From: Entamoeba invadens IP1
Lineage: Eukaryota; Evosea; Mastigamoebida; Endamoebidae
Direction: 5' to 3'
Length of the DNA: 64,000 bases
Assembly: GCF_000330505.1 (NCBI RefSeq)
Contig: NW_004440193.1
Location: forward strand, 13,709 to 77,708
Numbering within the stretch: the first letter of the stretch is position 1; every line of letters begins with the position of its first letter. Of the stretch, positions 10,771 through 21,379 are shown piece after piece. A model generated the notes under the pieces. It had not been told where the DNA came from, did not search any database, and saw only the letters and a list, made by a program, of their open reading frames with translations. The position numbers and the translations under genes were made by a program.

Positions 10771-11843
10771 ATGTCTAACGTGTTACGAAACCAGGAAGTT
10801 CGTGTTTTGACATATAACATGTATATTCGTCCTCCTATGATAACCGCGAGGGGTAATGACTTCAAAGACGAACGTCTTTCTCTTATTCTTGACGAGGTGG
10901 TTGAGAACTACGACATCATTCTTTGCGAGGAACTCTTTGGGAGTTTCACTTCACGACGAGATAACTTCATTAAAGAGTGTGTTCTTCGTGGATTACCTTA
11001 TAGTGTCGTATCTCATCGACCTGTATGTCCTCTATATCCCATCGATGGGTTTGTTCTTCAATTAAACTATTTAATTATAATCGTTAATAAAAATACCATA
11101 TTTCATTATACCACCAATTATTACTATTTTAATAATTAAATATATTATTATATTATTATATTCATAGCATTACTAATAGAATATTAATTATAAAATAACT
11201 ATTCAATACTAGAGGGGTTGCCATCATTTCGCGGTATCCTATAGTAAAGAGTCATCACCTTGTCTATACCCGAGGGATATATTCAGATGGATGTGCAGCA
11301 AAAGGGATTCTTCATGTTTTACTTGATTTGGGATTTTCGAAAAAGCTTCATGTTTTTGTCACTCATTTCCAAGCGGACTATTCTTCAGACCCAATAACTA
11401 ACACGTCAACACGAACTGCTCGAGACATTCAAATTCCAGAGGCTTTCAATTTTATTGAAGAAAATATTGCACATGACCGGTACCCCGTCATCTTTGGCGG
11501 GGATATGAACGTCGACGGGAAAAGTGCCGAGTACGACGTCTTCATGAAGAAAGCTAAGGACTTCGGCTTTGACTTCCACGACCATTTGGTAGATCATCTC
11601 AAGTATCACCCAGTGACTCATTGCGAAGTCATCGATGGCGTCTCCGTCGATGACGTCATCACTTCAAAGTGCAAAGACCAACCTAACGTCCGGCTCGACT
11701 ATATCTTTGGGGTATCAGACAACACAGAAAGAAACGTGATGGGGTGCAATGAGTGCGTCGTCAGAAAATTCGAGACACATGGAGCTAAGTTCCCATTCAT
11801 GTCAGACCACTACGCAGTGGAGGCTACACTTACTATTTATTGA
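10771..11843 (+). CDS. Neutral sphingomyelinase-like endonuclease/exonuclease/phosphatase family protein
   Basis: Spliced 302-aa protein: exon 1 10771-11048, intron 11049-11212 (GTTTGTTC...CTAG), exon 2 11213-11843. The start is the first in-frame ATG after a stop. The DNase I-like fold is shown by LTYNMY (about 13-18), the metal-binding Glu in CEELF (about 53), VTHFQ (about 142), GGDMNVD (about 188-194), DYIF (about 255) and the catalytic His of SDHYAVE (about 292). The best match in layout is the bacterial-type neutral sphingomyelinase C family, which splits sphingomyelin into ceramide and phosphocholine. No signal peptide is evident, so a cytosolic or inner-leaflet role is likely. Other EEP substrates cannot be ruled out. 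Confidence 0.8.
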
Positions 11844-11942
11844 TTTTTAATCGATTTTACCGTCACGTGGAAACGGGAATGATATGTCTTTGTAAAAAAT
11901 ACAATGGTGCGTTGTATTGTATTTTTATAGTATAAAATAGTA

Positions 11943-11980
11943 TACAACATACTATTCTGTTTTTAGAATAGTATGTTGTA
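11943..11980. other. Perfect 16-bp hairpin 3' of the sphingomyelinase-like gene
   Basis: Stem TACAACATACTATTCT, loop GTTTTT, then the exact complement. It lies 100 bp past the stop codon and 70 bp before the next ATG. It could be a 3'-end or insulating structure, or the trace of a small palindromic element. The function is unknown. Confidence 0.5.
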
Positions 11981-12049
11981 ATATTGATAATAGTACAGTA
12001 AAATACCAAAACGTAATGGAAATTTATCAATGAAATGAGTTGAACGAAG

Positions 12050-12361
12050 ATGAGAAGAATGAGAGGGAGATTGAAAAGGCATAAAGAGCAAACTGAAGTG
12101 TGCCAAAAAAGGATGGGCAACACAGTCGCTTTCGTAATGAAATCAGTCAGCCAAGTGAAAAGGTTCGGACCAAAATTGCCGCACGACGTTATCTTTAAGG
12201 ACTTTTATGGAAGATCTGATGTTGTTCTCACTGTCACTATGCCGATGACAAAAAAGAACATCAGGTCCTTTTTCCCACAAAGCCAATCAAACAACATTGT
12301 TGTTACTTGGATCGATCAAATCCCAAAGAAGGACCATGTCAACAAAATGGTAGAGGTTTAG
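12050..12361 (+). CDS. Small basic hypothetical protein
   Basis: 103 aa, single exon, ATG start, not recognised. The first 20 residues are strongly basic (RRMRGRLKRHK), then a mixed region with MPMTKKNIRSFFP and a C-terminal VTWIDQIPKKDHVNK. Coding-like base composition and an isolated position between two same-strand genes support a real gene. No transmembrane segment or signal peptide is seen. The basic N terminus could be a nuclear or nucleic-acid-binding tail, but this is only inference. Confidence 0.55.
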   Translation: MRRMRGRLKRHKEQTEVCQKRMGNTVAFVMKSVSQVKRFGPKLPHDVIFKDFYGRSDVVLTVTMPMTKKNIRSFFPQSQSNNIVVTWIDQIPKKDHVNKMVEV

Positions 12362-12499
12362 CAAAGTGTTTTAAAAGGGATTTACATAGTCTTAAAATAA
12401 ATTATAATTGAACATTTTTTATTGAGTTTATAATAATAATACTTCTAATTTTTTAGAATAAAATTATAAATAACTATAAATAAGACAACGAGAACACTT

Positions 12500-13384
12500 A
12501 TGTGCGAGACACCCGAAGTCGAAATCAAAAATGTCCGCGAGGTTTATGAGGTGATAGCAAGTCACTTCTCCGAGACGCGGTACAAGGGCTGGCCTAAAGT
12601 GGAGTCTTTTTTAAAATCACTTCCGCCACACGCCGTTGTTCTTGACGTTGGAAGTGGCAATGGGAAGTATCACAACGTGAACAAGGACATTCAAGTCGTT
12701 GGATTCGATCAATGCTATAATTTACTTCTTGAAGCCGTCGCTCATCAACACAGCCAGAACGTCCAAAGCGATTCTCTCGCCCTCCCTGTGAAATCCGGGT
12801 TTGCAGACTTCGCTATATCCGTGGCAGTCATCCACCATTTTTCCAGCGAAGAGAGAAGAGTCGCGGCTATTCAAGAAATCGTCAGGGTACTCAAAATCGG
12901 GGGAAAGGCCATCATCACCGTGTGGGCAAAGGAACAGGTTTGTTGTACTATTAGGTATAATAATTTTACTATATTTATATTGTTAATAATACAATATATA
13001 TAGTGATTTTACTGTATTAGTTGTTCTAATAATTGTTATCTATAATTCTGGTAAAATAAAATATTGTACTATTATTATTATTTGTTTATGGTATTTTTAT
13101 TGATTGAGATTGATTGAAAGGCGAAATTCGAGAAACGTGAGGGACAGGATTTGATGGTGGAATGGCACCTACAAAAAGGAAAAGAGAAAAAGTCAGAGAT
13201 TAATGAGCCCGAGGCAAAGACTGGAAAGGATGGGGAAAAGGTCTATGAACGGTATTATCACGTCTTTGTCAAGGGAGAGTTGGAGAATTTGGTCAATCAA
13301 ATTCACGAATGCAAAGTTGTGGAGTCTGGATTTGAGAAGGACAATTACTACGTGATAGTCAGCAAAGTGAGTGAAGCTAATTAA
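12500..13384 (+). CDS. TRM9: Trm9/ALKBH8-like tRNA wobble-uridine methyltransferase
   Basis: Spliced 233-aa protein: exon 1 12500-12937, intron 12938-13120 (GTTTGTTG...GAAAG), exon 2 13121-13384. The N terminus VYEVIASHFSETRYKGWP matches the Trm9 signature. VLDVGSGNGKY (about 48-58) is SAM-binding motif I, followed by GFDQC, a motif near SVAVIHHF and IVRVLKIGGKAII. The family completes 5-methoxycarbonylmethyl-uridine at tRNA wobble positions, working with a Trm112 partner in the cytosol. Exon 2 includes the GQDLMVEW segment (compare QDVLVPWH) and the C-terminal YYHVFVKGELENLV, typical of this family. Length fits the short fungal and protist form without AlkB or RRM domains. Confidence 0.9.
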
Positions 13385-13449
13385 CAATGCGATTAAGTCA
13401 TGTAATTGAGATACTATTATTATGGTTTGTTTTATTAATACTACATAGT

Positions 13450-14088
13450 ATGTCACATCGAAGAGATTGTGAGGGAGGAAAGAATAAACAGTTAAGGCAA
13501 AAAAATGAAGAAAAGTTTGTAGTAAAAATGGAAGTTAACCAAAATACACTACAAAAGAGCGCACAATGTTTTATCGATTTGAAAATGAAAATATTGGATG
13601 AGTTCACCCAGTCAACGAAAAGATTGGACACACTGAAAGAAAAGGTGATGAGGCGGCTTGATGAAAATAAGGAAAAACACAATAAGTCCCAAATTGCCCA
13701 AATGAATTGGAAGAGGGATATAAAAAATATCATCAACAATTTCGCGCAATCGATGAAGACTATTGAAAACACTGACGCATACTTAAAAGCAAAAAGTTTG
13801 TCTGTACATAATCTAAGACTTATGAAAAGAAAAGTCAAAAATGACCTTTCAAAAAAAGAAATAATCGAGACAAACGACTTGGAGCGACTCACCAAAGAAC
13901 TTGATCTCGTTGAAAAGAGAATTGCTGGTCGAAAAATTCAGCTTGACTCCGTTCAAAGTCAGTTACAAGAGCGGAATGATGAAATCGCAAAATTAAATGT
14001 ACGAATTGAAAGTCTCAAAAAGCCAAAAGACGTTGCAATGCCAGCGCCTAAAAAACGGGCAATTAGGAAAAAAACAAAAAAAGACTAA
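13450..14088 (+). CDS. Coiled-coil protein, hypothetical
   Basis: 212 aa from the ATG at 13450; an in-frame ATG at 13387 would add a hydrophobic stretch, but that DNA looks like AT-rich spacer and starts 2 nt after the previous stop. The protein is almost all charged helix: K/E/R-rich heptads from about 30 to 190, ending in a very basic tail (PAPKKRAIRKKTKKD). No catalytic motif is seen. It could be a structural or nucleic-acid-associated coiled coil. The upstream gene on the same strand is the Trm9-like methyltransferase, 65 bp away. Confidence 0.7.
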   Translation: MSHRRDCEGGKNKQLRQKNEEKFVVKMEVNQNTLQKSAQCFIDLKMKILDEFTQSTKRLDTLKEKVMRRLDENKEKHNKSQIAQMNWKRDIKNIINNFAQSMKTIENTDAYLKAKSLSVHNLRLMKRKVKNDLSKKEIIETNDLERLTKELDLVEKRIAGRKIQLDSVQSQLQERNDEIAKLNVRIESLKKPKDVAMPAPKKRAIRKKTKKD

Positions 14089-14107
14089 TTGAAGTGTGTT
14101 AGTGTGA

Positions 14108-14380
14108 CTAAGCGAGTTTAGCAGCGAGTTGGTTAGACTCGGATAAATCAACGACTTCTTCGTAAGTTCCAATGTACTCCCCTTTGTGGAACAAAAGTGG
14201 GAAAATACCTCTTACAGTTGTTTTGGAAAACATATATTTCTTAGCTTCCGGGTTTTTGTCGATGTAAATCACCTCAACAGGATGCTTGAGAAGGGCCTCC
14301 ATTAAGTTTTTGAGACTTATGGTGTGTGTTCGCATCTCGAGCCCACAGATGTTTGAAGAATAAATGACAGTTTCAGTCAT
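14108..14380 (-). CDS. SH3BGR-like thioredoxin-fold protein
   Basis: 90 aa from the ATG at 14380; the frame stays open to an ATG at 14482, which would add 34 residues. The shorter start is chosen because SH3BGRL proteins begin right at the first strand, here TVIYSSNICG. Later landmarks are EVIYIDKNPEAKKYM and GIFPLLFHKGEYIGTYEEV, matching the family's G.PPQ.F....Y.GDY region. The thioredoxin/glutaredoxin fold is present but the CPxC redox motif is not, so an adaptor role rather than an oxidoreductase role is likely. It ends about 20 bp from the convergent coiled-coil gene. Confidence 0.72.
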   Translation of the reverse strand: MTETVIYSSNICGLEMRTHTISLKNLMEALLKHPVEVIYIDKNPEAKKYMFSKTTVRGIFPLLFHKGEYIGTYEEVVDLSESNQLAAKLA

Positions 14381-15072
14381 GAATGATTTTTGAGTTACAA
14401 ACACCTCAATCTTTTTATTACTCGATTCGTTATGAACTTGTAATTTGGACTTTGATTGCTTTAATTTATTAATTAACACCATTCATTTGTATTTAAAAAC
14501 TTATAATTTTTATTATATTATAGTTTTTTTTTAGTATTAATTAATGCTTTCAAAAAGTATTTATCATTAATTTATAATAATAATTTATTTTATTGTTTAT
14601 TAATATTTTAATTATTACAAATTATATAATAATAATTTTAAAAACATGGTATGAATTTATATTTGTTTAATTATAAAGTATAGTATAAAAAAAAGATTAT
14701 TTAACCAAAAGTTATAAAAAATTTTATTATAATTATAATTAGATAGTATAGTAATAATAAATAAATGAAGTGTTATAAGATATGATAGAAGACAGACTTC
14801 ACAAAGATACAATAAATACGATAAAAACGCAACGAGTTGAGGGGGGATATAAATAGAACGCCCTCACACGGATTTGATTGGCTGTATTTTCCAAAACGAA
14901 CAAAAGAGAAGGCGAGTTGAGGGCGAACTATCATTCTTGGCTGGTGTGCTGACATTTCAAATTGACACATTGGTGCATTTGCCGTATTTTCAGTCTTATT
15001 TGTGACAGAAATTGTGTGCATTGACCATACCTGTTGATCAAAAAGAGATTTGGTTGATGATGATGTCCTGCA

Positions 15073-15083
15073 GTATATAAAGG
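15073..15083 (+). promoter_or_regulatory. TATA-like core promoter of eIF5A copy B
   Basis: GTATATAAAGG ending 25 nt before the ATG at 15108, identical to copy A and close to the Entamoeba TATA consensus. Confidence 0.55.
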
Positions 15084-15107
15084 CGCAACAACTTTGATCA
15101 CCACCAA

Positions 15108-15578
15108 ATGGAAGCAGTTGAGTGTAGCGAGTTTCAAGTCTTTGAAAGCAATTCAAAGCCGTATTACCCATCAAAGGCGGGATGTCTGAAAGTGGGTGGA
15201 CTTGTTGTGATTGAGAAAAGCCCATGCAAAATCATCAGTTACAACAAGACAAAAGTTGGGAAACATGGACATGCTAAAGTGACCCTTGTTGGAATCGACA
15301 TCTTCAATGGAAAGCGTCTTGTCTACGGGTGTCCAGCACACGCAGACGTGCTTGTCCCAATTGTCACACGAAGCGAATACACAATCATTGACATTGAAGA
15401 CGGGTATTTGAGTCTTCTTGGTGCTGATGGACAAACACGAAACGATTTGAAGATGCAAAGTGATGAGTGTGGAAAGCAAATTGCAATGCTGATGGCTGAC
15501 AAGGACAGTGTCGTCTGTGTTGTCCAGAAGTACGGTGATGTCGAGCAAGTTGTTGAGGCAAAGGAAGACAAACTTTGA
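15108..15578 (+). CDS. eIF5A: Translation initiation factor eIF5A, copy B
   Basis: 156 aa, with no base difference found from copy A at 3424-3894, including silent sites and both flanks. The hypusine acceptor is Lys52 in GKHGHAK. Because promoter, coding region and 3' flank are all inside the repeat arm, both copies should be expressed alike. Exact identity implies very recent duplication, ongoing gene conversion or an assembly join; the unrelated flanks argue for two real loci. Confidence 0.97.
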   Translation: MEAVECSEFQVFESNSKPYYPSKAGCLKVGGLVVIEKSPCKIISYNKTKVGKHGHAKVTLVGIDIFNGKRLVYGCPAHADVLVPIVTRSEYTIIDIEDGYLSLLGADGQTRNDLKMQSDECGKQIAMLMADKDSVVCVVQKYGDVEQVVEAKEDKL

Positions 15579-15759
15579 TCAATTAATCAACTAACTATTT
15601 CTACCTTTCTCTTTCTATTTCTGGTTTCTATAAAATACACAAAATATGTTATTTATTAATGTTTTTGTATAATAACACAAATAATAGTGTGTCTTGTCTA
15701 TCACTTAAGTGTCATAGACTGCACAAGAATAAAGTCTTATATTTGCACTTATTATTATA

Positions 15760-16111
15760 ATGAAAAATTAATTATAAACCAAGAACTACATCGGTTCATA
15801 CCCAATATGGACGAAACTTATAAACCACATAACATAAGTTAAAAAATGATACTTTTTATTCAGAAAAAGTTAATATGTTCTAATTCCAAAATAATTAATA
15901 ATTAATAATTATGATATAAAAAAATAATAAGATTTCATTTGATAAAACTATAAGAAGATAGCAATTTCTATAAATAAATAAAGAATAGTTTCATAAACTA
16001 ATAAAAAGCAATTTAATAAAGTCAACAGAAATTTCTTTTGAAGGTAAATCGAAAGACTTCAAATTTTCCAAATAATTCCAAAGAAACTAAAAAGTCGTAT
16101 AATTTCTTGAG
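15760..16111. other. Intergenic region
   Basis: AT-rich spacer between eIF5A copy B and the Cys-rich membrane protein. Nothing recognisable is in it. Confidence 0.5.
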
Positions 16112-16960
16112 ATGAAGAATCCATTGTTTTTGTCATTACTTTACTTCTATTTGTATTTTTCAAACGGGTCACCAGTCTCTTTAGTTTCAAGTGACATCAA
16201 TATTCCTGCCGCCAATGAAAATTCATGCAAAGACGGGTATTCATTTGACAACACGACATCTGCATGTGTAGCATGTTCTCCTGGGACTTTTTCGAACAGC
16301 GCAACAAATGGGAGTTGTTTTGAGTGTGATGAAGGGCTTTACCAGAATATGTCTGGACAATCAAGTTGCATCAAGTGCCCTGTTGGGACTTTTATGAACA
16401 AAACGGGTGCGACGTCGTGCAACTTTTGCATTCAAGGGAGTTTCCAGAATGAGACTGGAAAGGTAGGGTGTATGTACTGTCCACCCGGGACATACTCAAA
16501 TCGATTGCGTTCGACTCAGTGTGAATTATGTGAAACTGGGACGTACTCGTTAACTGGATCTATGTCGTGCCAACAATGTAGTTCAGGCAGCTATTACTTT
16601 TTGTTGTCGAATGGGAGTTCAGTGTGTTATCCATGTTCTCAGGGACTTTATCAGCCCGAAAGTAATCAGACGAGTTGTGAGTTATGTCATGGGGAGGTCA
16701 GTTATGACCGAACTGCTTGTTATGAGTGTGAAGGTGGATATTCATATGATCAACAGGGGAATATATGTTGTGACAATGGTGCATTTAGTACCGGGATAGC
16801 TGTTGCAATTGGATTGGCAATTGCTTTTCTCGTTGTCCTCCTTGTTTCTATCTTTGTGATTTACTTCACGCTCTATAGAAAGGAAAAAGCGAAGAACAAT
16901 TTGACGAAGGAAGGATTCGTCACAAACAAAGATATTGTCAAACTGTATTTAACTCATTGA
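16112..16960 (+). CDS. Cysteine-rich type I membrane protein (TMK-like ectodomain without kinase)
   Basis: 282 aa, single exon. A signal peptide (about 1-20) is followed by roughly 200 residues of repeated CxxC units in the style of GCC2/GCC3 or TNFR-like repeats (CxxCPxGTFxNxTG, CxxCPPGTYSN and similar), many N-glycosylation sequons, one transmembrane helix (about 228-253) and a short basic tail of about 30 residues. The ectodomain resembles those of Entamoeba transmembrane kinases, but no kinase domain follows; the frame ends at a normal stop. It may be a surface receptor, a decoy or an adhesion protein. The 3' end faces the next gene with a 49-bp spacer. Confidence 0.85.
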   Translation: MKNPLFLSLLYFYLYFSNGSPVSLVSSDINIPAANENSCKDGYSFDNTTSACVACSPGTFSNSATNGSCFECDEGLYQNMSGQSSCIKCPVGTFMNKTGATSCNFCIQGSFQNETGKVGCMYCPPGTYSNRLRSTQCELCETGTYSLTGSMSCQQCSSGSYYFLLSNGSSVCYPCSQGLYQPESNQTSCELCHGEVSYDRTACYECEGGYSYDQQGNICCDNGAFSTGIAVAIGLAIAFLVVLLVSIFVIYFTLYRKEKAKNNLTKEGFVTNKDIVKLYLTH

Positions 16961-17009
16961 TATGTTATTGGTTTTGTTCTCGTGCAACATACAAACAAAT
17001 TCTAATGAA

Positions 17010-17633
17010 TTAGAAGATAAAGGCAAAGAGCATCATAACTACTAACAACATTACTAAGTGCTCAGAACCACTCTTGCATGTCAGTTCGACCGGCTTAAAC
17101 ACCACTTGGTCACTGCCTTCCACTGAACTTCCAACGTTCAATGTCTCAATGAATTCAAGGGTATCAGCAAACTTCAAATCTTTCAAATAAACCGTCTCGT
17201 CTTTGATGCCATTTGCTTCAATAACATACAGCGAAACAAGTTGAGTAGTGTTCTTAGTGATGGGGACGACAACAGCCTGGACACTATTTGGGGTTGCTGT
17301 AAAATTGGCGACAGTGACTTCCTTGGCATCAACACTTGTTTCATTGAGTTCCACCTTGAAGAGTCGAGTATTGTTATCATCAGCTTGGTAGTACACATAG
17401 AATTGAAGTGACAGGTAGACGGTGGTGTTCACTTCTTCTTCATTAACAAAAGAGATTCTGTCAAGTATTCTACCATTGTAGAAGATGGTTTCATTGATCT
17501 CCACAAACTCACATTCTGAATTGGTCGAGTAGATGTGCCACTTGTTGCATAACTTGTTGTCTTTGAAGATATACTCAATTTCATACGACAACGCGCCCAC
17601 TGCAAAAACTAGAAGACACACCAATAGCTTCAT
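17010..17633 (-). CDS. Secreted, probably GPI-anchored surface protein
   Basis: 207 aa. A clear signal peptide (MKLLVCLLVFAVGALS) is followed by a beta-rich, Asn-glycosylation-rich region (NETI, NTTV, NNTR, NETS, NFTA, NTTQ) and a C-terminal hydrophobic tail (LVMLLVVMMLFAFIF) with no basic residues after it. That tail after a small-residue segment (CKSGSE) is the pattern of a GPI attachment signal. No known domain is recognised. It is likely displayed on the plasma membrane or in phagosomes. Confidence 0.75.
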   Translation of the reverse strand: MKLLVCLLVFAVGALSYEIEYIFKDNKLCNKWHIYSTNSECEFVEINETIFYNGRILDRISFVNEEEVNTTVYLSLQFYVYYQADDNNTRLFKVELNETSVDAKEVTVANFTATPNSVQAVVVPITKNTTQLVSLYVIEANGIKDETVYLKDLKFADTLEFIETLNVGSSVEGSDQVVFKPVELTCKSGSEHLVMLLVVMMLFAFIF

Positions 17634-17844
17634 TCACTCTAAATTTCACAGTTGAGCCACTTTAATATCACCGATTCACTTTGTTACTCTTCTCTTTCCT
17701 CTCGCTGTTCTTCGTTTTGGGTGTTCTATTTTGATATTAGCATTAAAAATGTTATATATAACAAAAATAGTAACAAGAAATGAAATACACAAAGAAATCA
17801 AAGTCTTCTGGCTTGAGGACTCACCCCAAAGCATTTCTGTTGAA

Positions 17845-18789
17845 TCAGAAGATTTGTGGATTAAAACTTTCAAAGGGGTTTGGCTCTTCGGGGAGTTGAA
17901 GAGGGGGAAGAATGAATTGTTGATTGAGGGGAGGGATTGGCGAACTTTGAACGCAATTAATTTCCTTCAATTGCGCGAGGATGGAGTCCGTCTTGGCTAG
18001 AACAGTTTGAACTTCCTTCATTTGGTTGATGACATTGAATGAGTCTTCACAAGAAGAAGCTTTCATCTGCCGTTGAAGTGAGTTGAGTGCGTTCGCAAAT
18101 GATTGTTTTGCATCAACACAATACTTCTCGATCTTCACTTTTGAGAATTGAGAAATCATCGACTTCTCCTCCGTGGATGAGAGCTCCACTGTCTTTTGCA
18201 TCTCCAATTTTGTTGGTATTGGGCGCGTAAAGTAATCGGTTTTGTCGTCCCAAGGAGTTGCCGTGTTTGTCAGTTTCCAAAACCCCGGCTTTTTGAGGCT
18301 ACCTGTTCCACTTTCGAAGAACGTTGAGTGGCTTAGCGCGTCTCTGAGTATAAGCGATGGTTATTTATTTAATAAGAAAAGTAGTAAATGTGTCGTAATT
18401 AGTATTTTATTCGTATAAGGTATACATATATATATACATCGACTTTCAAAAGAAACAAACAAAAAGGCCTTTTTCCATTTGGAAGGACTTGTTCGAAATT
18501 GTTGGAGTTTCTGAAAGAGGTACCAATGCTCCACTATAAACTGTAGCATATCCCCTTTTAAACTGAAGAACTTCTTTGGATTCTCCTTGACAGTCAGTGA
18601 GAAAAGTATGATCCTGCATATGTGTTGCCAAGAGATGATACCTCGACAGTCAGTAGGGCCAAATGCAGCAAATCCATGCGAACAGAGTGGGCAGAAACAA
18701 AGCTTCAGTCGATAGTCTGACGACGTTTCAATTGGTGTTGAATCGAACTCGTGAAATAGAGGGACTGTTTTGGCTGTCGATGTTTTCAT
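17845..18789 (-). CDS. Forkhead-like winged-helix protein, putative transcription regulator
   Basis: Spliced 275-aa model: exon 1 18789-18461, intron 18460-18344 (GTTTGTTTC...CTCAG), exon 2 18343-17845. The join is in frame and restores WKKAFLDALSHSTFF...KKPGFWKL, which has the spacing of the forkhead helix-3/wing region (W...IRHNLS...GFW.L). Before it come a Cys cluster (LCFCPLCS...C) and a helix-rich segment. After it lies a coiled-coil-like region and a Pro-rich C terminus. The frame is open 5' of the chosen ATG without another ATG (basic RKYKKQEKYR stretch), so a further 5' exon is possible. DNA binding is inferred, not shown. Confidence 0.68.
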
Positions 18790-19564
18790 TGAATTTGAAA
18801 GTTTTCGTCTCTTTTTATTACCTTCATGAAAATTCCTGTACTTTTCTTGTTTCTTGTATTTTCTTTGGAATACCAAACAAATACAATTTAAGATGTGTTT
18901 GAGTGTGGAATCAGGTGTTTTTCAACCCATTGAATACCTAACCGATTTTGCCCTTGTTCCAAAAGAAAAATCAAAATTTTACGAAGAAATTTTGGTTCAA
19001 AAACATGTTATTGATAATTAAAACTCGCGTTAAATTAGGCAAAAGCTAAATCTGATATTATGTTTCTAAGTTCCATATATTTTTTCGACATTTGATTAGA
19101 CTCATTATTTTCAAATAAAAACTCGGCATTTGAGACGGGTTGATACACTACTTTTTTTTCTACCAATAAGAATTTATTTATTATATAATTATAGTTAAAA
19201 TATTACTTATTATTAATATTTACAACCAAATGTTTTATGGGAATGAAATAAAAGCCAAAAAAGAAATGTTGTCCACAAGTCAGAAAATATTATGCAAGAG
19301 AAAAACAAAGCTGTTGTTTTGGAACGTTTCATACCTTCTATTGAATTCGACAAACAACTTATGGAAGATTTCCAAGTAAAATTCACAACGAAAAGATTTT
19401 GGAAGAGCAAAAAAATGTAATGAATATTTCGAGTGATTTCGTATGGTAAAAACGTTTCATTCTTTATTTGTTTTTATCTGTAATTTCTTTTCATTAAGTT
19501 ATATTTCGAATATGTTGCTGACACAAATAAACTTGCTCTTCAATGATTTCTTTGTCTTCAAAAA

Positions 19565-19664
19565 NNNNNNNNNNNNNNNNNNNNNNNNNNNNNNNNNNNN
19601 NNNNNNNNNNNNNNNNNNNNNNNNNNNNNNNNNNNNNNNNNNNNNNNNNNNNNNNNNNNNNNNN
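19565..19664. other. Assembly gap (100 N)
   Basis: Exactly 100 N, the usual placeholder for a gap of unknown length. The neighbouring sequence is AT-rich and non-coding. Confidence 0.98.
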
Positions 19665-21379
19665 ACTATTAAGTATTGTTCTTTATTAATTTTGTAAAAG
19701 TTTTTACAATTATTTAAAAAACCAATTGAATTCAGAATTATTTCATCATTACTGTTTAAAAAAAAGATAATTTATTAATAACAAAATTATTATTTATAAA
19801 CCAATAATTTTGGAGGAATATATTTGAATTATTAAAAAATAATAAGTAGTTTTATAATTATAATTATAATTTATTATGTTATGTAAATAAAGTAATGAAG
19901 ATTAATTTTTGGGTTCAAAAAATTTCAATCAAAACTTGTAAAAAGAAAAAATTGTTTTAATTGGTGTATATTTTAACTTTTCTATTTAATTATAATAAGC
20001 TATAACGGATTCGTTATCTAAAATTATATTTAAATATAAATAAATTATTTTTATTTGATTAATTTTTAAACATAGTTTAAATAATGGTTTTCATTCATTA
20101 TTATAAGATATTATTTAAAATTATTAATTAAAAATCAAAATATTTATTTATAAAATATTAAACCATGCTTCATTACTAATATATTTATAATTAATTATAT
20201 AACTATATATTATAAAATTTATAATTTGAAAAACAATTAGTTTATTTAAAAGAAAAATAATAAATAAAATCAAATATATTGCTATTTCAAACTTATTTTA
20301 AGTCGAGGGTCTAATTATTTAAAAGACTTTTCATTTTTATTTTTTTATACCCCAACCCATTTTCTAAATTTGAAAAACCAAATAAAAATTTGGTATTTTT
20401 TCGTGTTTTTTAATTTAACAAAAACGTTTTTTATTAATTATTCTTATTTTCATTATAAAAATAAATAATATTATAGTCGGGGGATAAATAGCATTAAAAA
20501 GGGACAAAGGTAGTTAATTTTGATAAATATAATTTTGAAACTATAATTTTTAAAAAATCTATTTAAAGGTCAAAATAAACATAAAATTAAAATAATAATA
20601 TAAATTATCGTTTTTTATTTTAAATGATTATAAATTGAATAATTGTAAATTTGTATTTCAAAAATAAACAATAACACCTCAATTTGTTCACTTAAAAAAT
20701 GTGGAAGTCTAAAACGCAGCACTTTTTATGGTTTGTCTGAAACTTGTTTTGTTAAAGAATTTTTCCTTTGTTTTTTCCTTTGTTTCATTTCTTTTCTGCT
20801 CTTCTTCAACTCCAATTGTTTTAATGTTAAAATGGTCTTTCTCTTATCTTTTCTCAATGGGAATGGTTCAACAACGAAAGATTGAAAGATTGAAAGATTG
20901 AAATAACAAATGATGATTTTTCAGTGATTCCCTGACACTTTCAAAAATTGACACTGTTGTTAATTCATTAAACTCTGGCATTTTAACCATATACATCGTG
21001 AATATATATTGAAATACAGTTTTTAAACTGGTTTCTTGTATTTAAATTGCTTTTTTATGTTGATTGCCTGTGGTTGTTTCATCAAGGGTTCCTTTCTCTT
21101 CTTCTTCCATTGTTTTCAAAGATTGAATAATATCAAAAATAAAAAGTTATGGTTTTCTTTTATTATTTTCAAAGTAGTTAATTGAAAAAACCCTTCTAAT
21201 ACTTTTATGGTTAAATAAATTATATTTTATAGTTTTTTACTCAAATTAACTACTTCTGTCCCAAATTAACCCCCTTTATCACCCGACTATACCAAAAAAT
21301 TATTAATAAATTAATTGTTTTTAAGAAAATAAATAACATTCGAATTTTTAATTATTTTTTATTAATAATTATTAAAAAC

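Larger units (their letters stand above)
14726..15759. repeat. Right arm of perfect 1,034-bp inverted repeat (eIF5A copy B)
   Basis: Exact reverse complement of 3243-4276. The boundary is sharp at both ends: at 14725 and at 15760 the sequences diverge at once. It holds the full eIF5A gene with promoter and 3' flank. Confidence 0.95.

Noticed and set aside
19292..19420. A 42-codon frame ending TTKRFWKSKKM
   Set aside because: The end recalls the pre-forkhead segment of the winged-helix protein, but it is too short and the surrounding DNA is non-coding. It might be a gene remnant, not supportable alone.
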